64,000 bases of DNA, taken from contig JASANZ010002257.1 in NCBI GenBank assembly GCA_030849805.1, forward strand, positions 1 to 64,000. Reading direction: 5' to 3'. Made by a program: the position numbers and the translations under genes. Positions 49,450-59,306 of this stretch are shown piece after piece (position 1 is the first letter of the stretch; every line of letters begins with the position of its first letter). Below the pieces are notes generated by a model. It saw only the letters and a program-made list of their open reading frames with translations, made no database searches and had not been told where the DNA came from. Source of the DNA: Sergeia podlipaevii (taxonomy: Eukaryota > Euglenozoa > Kinetoplastea > Trypanosomatida > Trypanosomatidae).

Positions 49450-50862
49450 GCATATATAGTTTCTTTTGTTCTTATTTAATTTTGTATTGTTATTATTACT
49501 GTTTTTGTTTGTGACTGGTTCTCTCTTCCGGGGCAGATGACATTTTTTTTTTCTTTTTTTTTTTAACGTTATATGAATGCTTCCAATCACACTTGCTATA
49601 TACATATTGCATTGAGCCCTTGTTTGCTGTCATTCTTGAACTCTGTGGAGGACCAAGTATGATTCGTAGAGATGGTGAAGCCAAAAAAGTACAGTGGTAG
49701 TAGCCCCAGTAAAAGTGCTTTAAAGAGTGCTACCACACTCGTGCTTCTCGTATGCGAGACAAAGAATATATATTTACAAAGGCAAAAACAGCAACATCAA
49801 TAGAGGTGCCATTTTACATCTCTTTTTCTACACTATGCGTGCCTGAATACACACACGAAGCGGATATGTTGCATAGTACACACCTGAAGAAGAAGAAAAA
49901 AAAAGTAGTCAATAAAGCGAAACGAGTGACCATCTCTGCTACGAAACTGCATTGAGAGAGAGAGGAAGAGAAGCGACGGATGACACATGGCCAATATTTT
50001 TGGAAGTTTTTATTAAACCTCTTTTTTTGTGTGTTTTAGGCGCGATTATACAAGTTGCCTGCGCTTTGCAGGCACACAGTTGTGCTACTTTGCGTACCAG
50101 TGAAGATGCGTCTATCGCGGCCTGTACAGAGAATATTTTAAGAAATAGAGAATACCGTTTTTTTCCTTCTTGTTCCTTCACCCAAATTATCGGAGACTAA
50201 AGAGTTTTTATTTTCAGATATTTCTTATATATATGTTTGTACATTTAGTACTACGATTATTGTTATTATCATTTCATCCATACACTACGCGGTGGAAGAT
50301 GAAACTCAAGTGTCGTAATGCATTACTACTAAGATTTTATTGTTTGTGTTTCAGTTGTCGTTGAAAGAGTCTCTTATGCATAGTTATCTACTTTTTTGAA
50401 AAAATGAAAGTTTTTACACTTCAACAAAGAATTAAAGCATAACTATATTTCTGTTTAATACTTTGTCTACTACTAGACCACGCATTGTGTGAGCTGGCGA
50501 ACAGCCCTTTTCTGCTGTGGTTTGTTGTATGCAATCAAGTGCTTTTTTTTTGCGTTCTAATTATTATTATTATTATTTTTTTAAAAAAAATCTTTTCACA
50601 AGCATCTAGAAGCACATACACTCAATATTTATCCCCCTTCACTGGTGAACTTGCTGCGCAATATTTCTCACTTCTTTGAGTAAAGTCGCTGCAGCTGTGC
50701 TTTTCCATAGATTTGTTCTCCTTTTTATTTTTACCGAACCGCAGAGAACAAGCTATTGTTTATTATTAGTAGCGTTTCTATTGTCACAATATTGTTTTTT
50801 ATACTTCTTTTTTCATGGGTGTGGACAACCATACATATACTTCTTTATTTATAGATAGACAA

Positions 50863-53514
50863 ATGGACATAGACCTGACTGATAAGAACATAGTGGAGCT
50901 CTGCTTTGATGAGCGAGATACCTCTAGCGAAGAGGCTGATGTGGCGCATAGTGTGAGCGTTTTGCGAGCAGCTGGAAATCAAATACATCGTATTGTGGGT
51001 TTAGGCGCCGTGTTTCAGCAACTAGTTGAGCTGCACTTGGCGCATAATGCTCTAGGAGAGGTAACCAATGCATCTCAAAGCACTGCTGCACAGGCCTCCA
51101 TGCAGTGGGCCCAACGCTCTCTGGATCACCTGTGCGATGGCGTAGCCCCATGGCTGAAGGCACTGCCGCCGTCATTACAAGTGTTAGATCTTTCTTACAA
51201 TGCCATTGACAGCTTTGTGCAGTGTACCTGCTCTACGAACACAACAAACAATGCGAGCTCTGGATCGCTTGTGCGCTACCTGCGCCACGCCTGTCCTCTG
51301 TCGCTTGGGCTCTTTTTCGCCAAAGAGCAGTTTCCCAACTTGCACCGTCTCAATCTCTCTCACAACGCCATCGCAGTGACTTTACAGGAAAGTGATGCAA
51401 TGGAAGATGTGTGGCAGTCGGTTGCCGAAGAGCTTCCTGCGTGTTGGGTGTCCACTATTTCCGAACTAGACGTTGCTGGCAATGCAGGCCTTGCTTCAGT
51501 AGGGTGCTTCCTGCTGAGCACCGAAGCTCATGGCGCAATGACCGCTCTGCGCAGACTCTCCATTTCTGAAACTGCTCTAGACGACCTTGCTGCCCTGGCC
51601 CCATTGGGCACGTACGCACCAGCTCTGGAGCGCATCTGCCTGGCGCCGAGCCCGCTTTCAACAGCTCTTCTCAACTCCCCTAGACCAGTACTGGCGTCTC
51701 TACTGGAGGCGCTTCTTTTGCCGATTGTCAGCGCTGGAGGTGCACAGGACGCCATGCTTGTACGGGCCATGGGAGAGCTTACGCGTTGGCATTTAGACGA
51801 TCTTGAAAGGGCGTTACCGCCAGCCAATCCCACAGGAATCTCAAGTGTTTCTCTTCCCCTTGCATGTCGCATGTATGCAGCGCTGGTCCAGGAGGTAGCG
51901 CCATCTGTGGAGATTGTGGACGGTGATTTATGCGTACGTCAGTGTCGGGAAGATATCTTGACTGCTGCTCAGCACGTCCTTCTGGCCCAGACGCAATCCT
52001 CTGGACAGGGTTTCCCCAAAAGACAGAAGGCAACGGAGCCAGGCTTGCGGGGGGCGGCTTCAGCAGTGCCGGAAGGTCTACGCTCGCGCATTGTTGTAGC
52101 GGCACCTGCACCTGATGGACCGATAGTGACCACTGACTCAAAAGGTACGATGATGGAACGAGATTGCTTTACACCTGCTCTTCTGCGCCCTGAGGATGGT
52201 GCCCACTACGAGGCTCTCTGCCGAGAAGCAGCGCTGCTTGAGTCGCAGCTGCTAGAGAGTCAGGAACGGCAGCGAGGTTTGGCAAGTGCAACAGAAGGTC
52301 TCACGCAGCAGCTCAAGAGTGATCGCGAGCTGGTGGCAGACCAAGGACGGGAGCTTGTGCGACTGCGGAAAGCGAGAGATGAATTGCGGACAGAGACGTC
52401 GGCTCAGCGTGCGCGACTGGGGAAGCGACGGCGCGAGGTAGCATATGGAGCAAGTGCTCTTCGCTCTCGCCGGGTAGCCCTGCAAGAGAAGAAAGCTCTT
52501 GCTTGTATTGAGGCAAGGGAACATGCAGTGACGCGGCGCGAGAAAGCCTTGCGTGAACACTCTGCAGGACCGAGTGCTCTTTCTGTCAAGTACAGTCACG
52601 AGGCGCGAAAAAACCGTAGTACACTTTTGCGGGATGCAGCGACTCGCGAGCGACTCGTGGAGCTCGGTGCTCGTGATCCATACGCGTACACACCATCTCG
52701 TTTCAAGAGCGAGGACGGTCATTCACGCGGTACCTCTCCCTTGTCCGCTCCAGAAACTGACGAGGAGCGCTATTTTAGTTTGTATAATGAGGCGGCGGAG
52801 GCGGATATACAGAGAGCCGCGCGAGAGTACTGCGCTCAGATGCCGGAGTCACAGCGGCGGCAGCTGAGCGAGATATTAGGCCCGTCACCAAGGCGAGGAA
52901 AGGAAGCAGCACATAGTGCGACCCCAACTGAGCTGCACCCTCTTCCACCACCCCCACCTCTACCAGTATCTACGCATGGACGAGATGCAGTGCCGTCTGT
53001 ACCCTCAGACCAAGATCTTAGTGCTTTATCCCTTACCGAACTCTTTGAGGCAGCTGCGGCGATACGCAAAAAGCAACTTGCGCTCAAGCGAGCGCAGGAA
53101 AGCTGGCAAGCGCGACCATCACTGATTGACACTGTTAGCCCACCGACCCCACCGACACCCTCCCCTCCACCCATCTCCAGCAGCGCATTGGATGCACCTG
53201 GAACTGCGAAGGTGCTTCCAACTGCGAGCAGTACTGGAACCCCATTCTATTCATCGTCCATTGTCCCGGACGCGAGTCTAGCTGGAGCAAACAGCGCCAA
53301 AACTGCAGTTGCGACTGCTATTCTGCACGTGCATGAGAACGTGGAAACAATCTCCGCACTTGGCGTTGGTAGAACTATAGACGTGGAGGGCGATGCTGAA
53401 GGCCAACACTTGGCAGGCAGTCGCACTATCTCTGCTGTTGGAGAGAGTAGTTCTCTCGAATTACCGCAGCAAGTGATGTCAGTTGCTTCTGTTAACCGAG
53501 CGTTGTTTAGCTGA
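50863..53514 (+). CDS. Leucine-rich-repeat and coiled-coil protein
   Basis: 883 residues from the chosen start. LRR-type units fill about 1-260: VSVLRAAGNQIHRIVGLG, LVELHLAHNALGEV, LQVLDLSYNAIDSF, LHRLNLSHNAIAV, ISELDVAGNAGLASVG and LRRLSISETALDDLAAL. They are SDS22-like in spacing. A coiled coil follows at about 450-565 (REAALLESQLLESQERQR, ELVRLRKARDELRTE and so on), then a Pro-rich segment with PPPPPLP (about 690-705), a short helix and a disordered Ser/Thr/Ala tail. LRR plus coiled coil is common in axonemal and basal-body proteins, so a flagellar role is plausible. An in-frame ATG at 50815 would add 16 residues, but it lies ahead of the first AG after the pyrimidine tract, so the ATG at 50863 is preferred. 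Confidence 0.8.
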   Translation: MDIDLTDKNIVELCFDERDTSSEEADVAHSVSVLRAAGNQIHRIVGLGAVFQQLVELHLAHNALGEVTNASQSTAAQASMQWAQRSLDHLCDGVAPWLKALPPSLQVLDLSYNAIDSFVQCTCSTNTTNNASSGSLVRYLRHACPLSLGLFFAKEQFPNLHRLNLSHNAIAVTLQESDAMEDVWQSVAEELPACWVSTISELDVAGNAGLASVGCFLLSTEAHGAMTALRRLSISETALDDLAALAPLGTYAPALERICLAPSPLSTALLNSPRPVLASLLEALLLPIVSAGGAQDAMLVRAMGELTRWHLDDLERALPPANPTGISSVSLPLACRMYAALVQEVAPSVEIVDGDLCVRQCREDILTAAQHVLLAQTQSSGQGFPKRQKATEPGLRGAASAVPEGLRSRIVVAAPAPDGPIVTTDSKGTMMERDCFTPALLRPEDGAHYEALCREAALLESQLLESQERQRGLASATEGLTQQLKSDRELVADQGRELVRLRKARDELRTETSAQRARLGKRRREVAYGASALRSRRVALQEKKALACIEAREHAVTRREKALREHSAGPSALSVKYSHEARKNRSTLLRDAATRERLVELGARDPYAYTPSRFKSEDGHSRGTSPLSAPETDEERYFSLYNEAAEADIQRAAREYCAQMPESQRRQLSEILGPSPRRGKEAAHSATPTELHPLPPPPPLPVSTHGRDAVPSVPSDQDLSALSLTELFEAAAAIRKKQLALKRAQESWQARPSLIDTVSPPTPPTPSPPPISSSALDAPGTAKVLPTASSTGTPFYSSSIVPDASLAGANSAKTAVATAILHVHENVETISALGVGRTIDVEGDAEGQHLAGSRTISAVGESSSLELPQQVMSVASVNRALFS

Positions 53515-53963
53515 TGTGTTTAAGATAGAGAGGGTGTTAGTTTTTTTTTTTTTTTGAAGGCCAAGAAAATTGAAGTATACCCTTATGGCAACTACTTTTG
53601 TTTGTGGTTCGGCACATTTAAGAAAGGGAACTGGCGATGCATATATACAGAAGGAGACAACAAAAACAACAAAGCGTACTGAGCAATTCATACTCTGTCT
53701 TCTGCTTACATGCGGCGGAATCATGAAGTTGTACAAGGGGCTCGCCAGCGCATAGAGCGGATATTGCAGTTGTGTCTCCGTACCTCTTTTTTTTTTTTGC
53801 TACAACATGTGTGCCACTCCTATCATCATTTTTTTTTTCTTATTTTTTTTTTGTTCGTGTACTTGCTTCACTTGATGCCCGACTCTCTATTAAAAGGTTT
53901 TTCTTGCGATACAAAATAGAGCGCATAAATATTATCTATCCACACAACAATAAAAGAGGAACA
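53515..53963. other. Intergenic region before LC8
   Basis: No gene seen. Several T-tracts (about 53540-53554, 53787-53799, 53830-53852). The likely acceptor is AG 53918-53919, giving a leader of about 44 nt. Confidence 0.6.
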
Positions 53964-54236
53964 ATGTCTACCGACCGCAAGGCTGTAATCAAGAATGCCG
54001 ACATGCCTGAGGACATGCAGGCGGATGCCATCGAGGTGGCCCTGCAGTCAATGGAGAAGTTCAACATTGAGAAGGACATCGCCGCTTTTATTAAGAAGGA
54101 GTTCGACAAGAAGTACCAGCCTACTTGGCACTGCATTGTCGGCCGCAACTTCGGCAGCTACGTGACTCACGAGACGCACTGTTTCTTGTACTTCTACTTT
54201 GGTCAGGTTGCTATCCTTCTGTTCAAGTCCGGTTAA
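53964..54236 (+). CDS. LC8: Dynein light chain LC8 (DYNLL)
   Basis: LC8 is a small dimeric hub bound by cytoplasmic dynein, IFT dynein, axonemal dynein and many other partners. The 90-residue protein is of family size and nearly collinear with animal DYNLL1. It contains [52 protein letters not shown] and [12 protein letters not shown]. The groove residues in the [11 protein letters not shown] segment are intact. The frame stays open for 64 codons upstream, but that part is Phe/Leu-rich spacer containing the poly-T tract, so ATG 53964 is the start. The assignment is certain. Confidence 0.98.
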   Translation: MSTDRKAVIKNADMPEDMQADAIEVALQSMEKFNIEKDIAAFIKKEFDKKYQPTWHCIVGRNFGSYVTHETHCFLYFYFGQVAILLFKSG

Positions 54237-55640
54237 GATGAATAGACCTGGTAATTTTCCTCTTTTCGTTTTCGTTTAGCGCGCGCATTGCCGAACTATA
54301 TCGAGGAATTGGCCATCTTTCGTTTTTTTTTTTTCTTACTTCTGTGGATGAGTGTAGAGTTTGAGCTGAATCTTTGTGAAGGAGACTAATGTGTTATTCT
54401 TGCACGGTATCTGCCGACCCTTTCATAGACGTGTACACACACACACACACACATCCACATCTACAATTATTGCGATGGCTCTTGTGATGCGTAAGAGGGA
54501 GGCGAGGGAAAGAACAACAGATTGCACTGTTGCAGTACATATGCTCGAAATTCTATTTTGTTCTCTCACATAGATGAAAGCGATACGAATGTATGTATGT
54601 AGGGGAGAAAGAATGAGGAAAAATATTATTATAGTTTCAACCTGTGGCGTACTAGCGGTGAGGTTTGGTTAGCATGAGTGAGAGGCACGATGGTACACAA
54701 GACGATGGTGTGAACGCACGGGTCTAGTTATGTAGTCTCTGTGCAGTTCGCATTTTTTTTTTTTTGCGTTCATCCACCTTTCTTTCTTTTGATGCAGCTG
54801 TTCCCTTCCGTGCGTGGTAGTCTCAGAAGCCAAAAAGCAAAAAACAAACAAAAAAAACCAAAATAACAAAGAAAAAAGAACACTGAGGGAGAGAGACCGA
54901 GATGGAAAGAGCGAGCAAACTTAAATCAAGATGAAGGTAGACAGCAAGAACAGAGGGGAAAAAGCATTTACTGAAAGGACAAGCGTTATTGATGTACCTT
55001 GAAGTATATATACTCATTATTTGTGTTGCAATGTTAGCAGACCCTTCCCTTTCTATTTTTCTTTTATACATATCTCTTATTCCTCATCGTGAAACAACGA
55101 GACAGTTTATGTACTTTGACGAAGGTAATGTTCCTTTTGGAGAGGAGGACATTGTCACTTTCTCTCGTCCCCTTTTTATCCCGGTGCGTCATAGTTACAT
55201 ATAGGCGCATTCCGTCGATGACGACATTCGTTTTTTTTTTTTGTTGTTGTTGCTGTGCACTTGCACTCTCATGGTAATTCCAGTACTATTTTTTATTGCT
55301 TTTTTTCTTAATCCATCTTTTTTCCTTTTCTCTCTCTTTCTCTTGTTTTTTCTATACATGTGAACATACACGAGGCGACCGCTTTGGTTTAAACCTTTAT
55401 CGCCACTACCACTACTACTACTACTATTACTACAGCCACCGAAAGCAGAAAGAAAGTAGCGTTACATTTTGCACGTTTGATCATCGCATTGCGTAGCTCT
55501 CTTTCTTTGCTTTAAAGCTAGGTAGCTGTAGAATATTTCTGTTTTTCTTCCTGTGTTTTGATTTGCACACTTTGAAGGCCATTTTTTTTTTTGAAGGACT
55601 TTTTATCATCTTTTTCTTTTCTCTCTTTAAAGTACTTCAA
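54237..55640. other. Long intergenic region before GRAM-like gene
   Basis: No gene supported over 1.4 kb. It holds a CA run near 54434-54452, T-tracts (54751-54764, 55229-55240), ACT triplets near 55407-55433 and a pyrimidine tract ending at AG 55631-55632, the probable acceptor. That leaves a leader of only about 8 nt before ATG 55641. Confidence 0.6.
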
Positions 55641-58637
55641 ATGGACGCTTCAGGCCCATTTAAAATATCATGTACATGCCAAAACTATAACGGGCATTTA
55701 TATTTTTCCAAGGACGAATGCTATTTTTCTTCGCCGCTTTTTCGTGTCGACATTAGGTGGGATAACATAAAAAGCTCGAAACTCGACACAAAGCTTATAA
55801 AAGGAGCGGCCACAAGTGTGCTTGCAATAAAATTGCAAAAGCAGCAGTCATCGTCCGTTCCCGCTGGCGATGCGGCTGAGAATGCGAAACAGAAACGATC
55901 TTCCTCGAAAAAGTACTACTTTTACGGATTTCAAGATTTGCTGAGCGCAGAAGCCCAATTCAAGTCACTCTGGGATGCCTTCAAGGCTAGTCACGATGTC
56001 TCCACCACTGATGCCCCAACCAATCCGGAAGCGCCATCCAATGGGAAAAGCGGACTTCTGGAAGTGCTTAAGGAGGACGTCAGCGCGGCGGACAGCAAGG
56101 CGGTGGGCACTCCTTCAAGTGAGGTCGCTGTCGGTGGTGGTGTTGCAGAAGATGCCGCCTCTACGGCGCTTCGGCCTTTGACCGAGACTGACGACCACAC
56201 TTCACGTACAAGGCGCATCCCTCAAGGGCGACGGCCTTTGCGCCCTCCATCGTCTCAACCGAAAGGACGGAAGGACACGAAGCTGGCGGGTGCTCTTAGG
56301 ACTACAGTAGACAAGGCAGTGAGCGTTCTGGTTGCCTTGCTGTTGCGACGGTGGGTCTTATACTATGTAGTAGTGATGCTTTTTAGTCTTGCTGCTTATG
56401 GCATACGTGACTCGATGCGGGGTCCCTTTAAAGAAACAGAGAGACTCCTTAGCGAGTTACATGCTGGCAAAGAGTACTTTCATAGCCTTCACAACTACGC
56501 AAGTCTTAGTGATTTGCAGGACTTTAAGGCGGTTTCAAACAACGCGGGTGAAAACAGTGGGCAGTGGATCCAGTCACTGGAGGCAGCCACGAAGGAGTTG
56601 TTACAACAATACGTGACACTGCAAGCAGAAATGACTTTACTGCGTAGCAAGCGCGCCGAGAGATTATCTACCGAGGGACCGTATGAGTCACGGTTTATCA
56701 GGACAGAGAGGGGTCACAGCACCTCGGGAAAGTACTATTTGTTTGATCCAACCTCGAAGTCTACCACACAGCACAGCACGGCACGTACTCGCTGGCATGT
56801 CCCATGGCCTTCGCGACGACCAAAGCTGTTTTCAATTTATAGTGTTGCGGCTGATGTGCTTGCGTGGCGGGCACGCGTGTTCAAAACAATAAGCGGTCTA
56901 CTGTTTTCTGCTTTTGGCAAAACACGCTTTAGTAGGTCGCCGTTTTGGCATGGAGCTGCCGAGAGCCCAAAGCAAAATGGGCAGACAGTTCGTTACGCTG
57001 AGGCGTTTCTTGAAGGCTACGATGTGGTAGATTATATACCCCGCCAGGAGGATCGTGATCGTCACGAATGCAAGCGTATCACACGCGATCTTCTTCGCGT
57101 AACACAGCTACTAGAGGACGTGTTCGTTGACTTCACCACTGTTGTAATGAGCAACGCCTATGTGGAACTTGCAGAAGGCCACGTGAAGCCACGAGATTGG
57201 GCACGTGTGCCTACACCACTCACTGTTGGAGCCGCACAGCATGTGCGTCGCGGCAATGGAGTATCTACAGGCTTTGATGGGGAGCAGCTGCTACGTGTGA
57301 TCTTTTTGCGCCGCTACGCTGATGCTCTTGTCCACTTGGACCCGTTAGAAGCCAACGAGCATAAGCGGCACAAGGACGCGGCACAGTACGCCAAGTCGCT
57401 GAGAGAGTTTCGCAAGGTTGAGAATGATCTCACGGTTTATTTGAACCGCACTAACAAGGACGAACTTATTCGTGCATTTGTTGAGATGACGGCGCTGAGA
57501 CCTGCGTTAGGTACACCCGAAGACAGGCTGCGAAACAGCATTGCGGAGTTTAGGTTTTGGGATACTCACGAGGCACTCTGGCGTGAGCACGTTCTTGCCG
57601 TGCTACCACCGAATGAGCAAAACAATATGATGAAGATGTACGTAAATCACGTGCGCACACTCGGTAAGCACATAAACGTTTCCAGTGCCGATTTGGATGC
57701 GATTCATCAGCGCAATCTGCTGCGACTCAAGGGAGTTCCCATTTTTAGAGGTCTTTTATGCTTTACAGCTCCTCCACATGTACCAGTAGAGCCTGCGTCT
57801 GCACAACCAAGTGGGGAGCCTCAGGCGGTTTCGGGAGATGGCCCCGCTGCCGCTTCTGCTCTTGTTGTTGATGCGCAGGCAACTTCAGTTTCGATGGCTG
57901 ACGCGGAGGCCACCGATGCCGCGTCTGTGGGACAGCAACCGCCGCCGCCGCAGCAGCAGCAGCAAGCAAGTGTCCCTGTGGCAGAGCCAAAGGCTGCACC
58001 ACTGCGCAGCGGCAACGAGCGAGCACGGCCTGGTGAGCATGCCAGCGCTTCATTGAAGTCATTGCGCTCGTACACGGAAATGGCGGCGGCAGTGAAGGAG
58101 CGGTGGCTGCATGAGCTGTATCTCTTCACCATGACTCTGGAGGAAACTTCACTGCAGCGAACTTTGCCTCGAAAGCGACGACCACGGGTGTACCACTTGG
58201 AGGTTGAGGATACATACATTGATCCCAAGATTCCACAGACTCGACATCATTTATTTGATATCATTAGTCGTTTGAACAACTTGTACGTTATACCACTTTT
58301 TGCCGATCATGGAGCTGTGCTGCGATGGGCTGGCCGCTACCTTTGGCCTCCTTCTTGGGTAAACGTGCTGCTCTACGGCCGGAGCGAGAACACAGAGGTG
58401 GCAGCATTGCGGCAGATGGGGTCCAGGGACCCTGCCTCCCAGCTCATCTCTGCTCAACTTCTCGAGCTACCATGGGGATCTTTTCAAGATGCTCCTCTGA
58501 TGGTATTCAACAACTTCTTCCTAGTCCCACCTGACTTGCTTAAACTCCAAAACAAGTGCAAGAAGGAAATTTTCCACGCCTGGCTGCTAATGTGTGCTTC
58601 CATCGTATCTTTGATGGCTATACTTATGTTTTGTTGA
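55641..58637 (+). CDS. GRAM-like domain protein with two membrane segments
   Basis: 998 residues. The N-terminal 115 resemble a GRAM/PH-type lipid-binding domain: ISCTCQNYNGHLYFSKDECYF.. shape, an RVDIRWDNIKSSKL turn (typical V-x-I-x-W/Y-x-x-I), then KKYYFYGFQDLLSAEAQF before a helix ending LWDAFK. A membrane segment sits at about 221-250 (VALLLRRWVLYYVVVMLFSLAAYGI) and another at the extreme C-terminus (about 977-998). Between them is an alpha-rich region with a Gln/Pro/Ala-rich linker (about 710-800) that I cannot name. GRAM plus membrane anchor is the plan of ER contact-site proteins (Lam/GRAMD1), but no sterol-binding VASt domain is recognisable. The first 60 codons are richer in A/T than the rest. 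A lipid-sensing membrane protein is inferred. Confidence 0.65.
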   Translation: MDASGPFKISCTCQNYNGHLYFSKDECYFSSPLFRVDIRWDNIKSSKLDTKLIKGAATSVLAIKLQKQQSSSVPAGDAAENAKQKRSSSKKYYFYGFQDLLSAEAQFKSLWDAFKASHDVSTTDAPTNPEAPSNGKSGLLEVLKEDVSAADSKAVGTPSSEVAVGGGVAEDAASTALRPLTETDDHTSRTRRIPQGRRPLRPPSSQPKGRKDTKLAGALRTTVDKAVSVLVALLLRRWVLYYVVVMLFSLAAYGIRDSMRGPFKETERLLSELHAGKEYFHSLHNYASLSDLQDFKAVSNNAGENSGQWIQSLEAATKELLQQYVTLQAEMTLLRSKRAERLSTEGPYESRFIRTERGHSTSGKYYLFDPTSKSTTQHSTARTRWHVPWPSRRPKLFSIYSVAADVLAWRARVFKTISGLLFSAFGKTRFSRSPFWHGAAESPKQNGQTVRYAEAFLEGYDVVDYIPRQEDRDRHECKRITRDLLRVTQLLEDVFVDFTTVVMSNAYVELAEGHVKPRDWARVPTPLTVGAAQHVRRGNGVSTGFDGEQLLRVIFLRRYADALVHLDPLEANEHKRHKDAAQYAKSLREFRKVENDLTVYLNRTNKDELIRAFVEMTALRPALGTPEDRLRNSIAEFRFWDTHEALWREHVLAVLPPNEQNNMMKMYVNHVRTLGKHINVSSADLDAIHQRNLLRLKGVPIFRGLLCFTAPPHVPVEPASAQPSGEPQAVSGDGPAAASALVVDAQATSVSMADAEATDAASVGQQPPPPQQQQQASVPVAEPKAAPLRSGNERARPGEHASASLKSLRSYTEMAAAVKERWLHELYLFTMTLEETSLQRTLPRKRRPRVYHLEVEDTYIDPKIPQTRHHLFDIISRLNNLYVIPLFADHGAVLRWAGRYLWPPSWVNVLLYGRSENTEVAALRQMGSRDPASQLISAQLLELPWGSFQDAPLMVFNNFFLVPPDLLKLQNKCKKEIFHAWLLMCASIVSLMAILMFC

Positions 58638-59306
58638 ATGTGACACTGCTGTGATGGTGAATCCCCCGCGTCTGGCTGCTTTGTCTTCTCTCTTTGTTAC
58701 CACAGAGTGTAGCACATTATGATTTACCGAAAGTGAAAGAGCCTGAGAGAGGTGCGGATGGAAAAGACAAGATAGATACAGAAGCACCGTTGTATGATTA
58801 TCGGATGCGTCAGTATATATTTTTCTTTTTTTTTGTGTGTGTCTGTGCTCAAAGGATGCTGGCATATATGCAACAGCGCGGAAATTTGTAGGCGAAACAA
58901 ACTTGCATTTTTTCTTTTTTTTTCCCCATGTCAACATATACTTTTTTACGCTCGTACATGGACACATATATTTCTGATTATTAGTGATTACTTTTTCTTT
59001 GCTTCCTTTTTCACTTTTTCCCGTTTTTTGTTTTACTACATCTTGATACTTGCTTCATTTCACTCATCTCTCTCCTTCCTTTATGTTCTTTTTATTTGGC
59101 TGTGCGTGCGTGTGTGTATGTGTGCAGCAGTTCACCAGTTTTACCTCAAAATATTCTTTTTTTGAGAGATAAATTCATAGATTATAAAGTAGTGTTACGT
59201 TTCCTACGACTGAAAGCCAGTGGATAGCTTTATATAGAGAACATCAAGAGGATTGCATCAGAGTTTCTTACTTTTTTTCTTTTTTCTTTCTTACGTGCTT
59301 ACACCA
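58638..59306. other. Intergenic region before POB3; no clear acceptor
   Basis: No gene seen. The strong pyrimidine tract (about 59270-59290) is followed by no AG before ATG 59307; the first AG after it lies inside the coding region (59321-59322). The nearest upstream AGs (59261 and 59263) have only a weak tract before them. Confidence 0.6.

Larger units (their letters stand above)
49076..50862. other. Long intergenic region with AT and CA repeats
   Basis: No gene supported over 1.8 kb. Features are an (AT)9 run (49121-49138), a compound TA/CA run (about 49420-49449) and a T7A8 tract (50576-50590). The most likely splice acceptor for the next gene is the AG at about 50851-50852. Confidence 0.6.

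Noticed and set aside
53772..53963. N-terminal extension of LC8
   Set aside because: The extension is Phe-rich translation of poly-T spacer; LC8 is conserved from the ATG at 53964.
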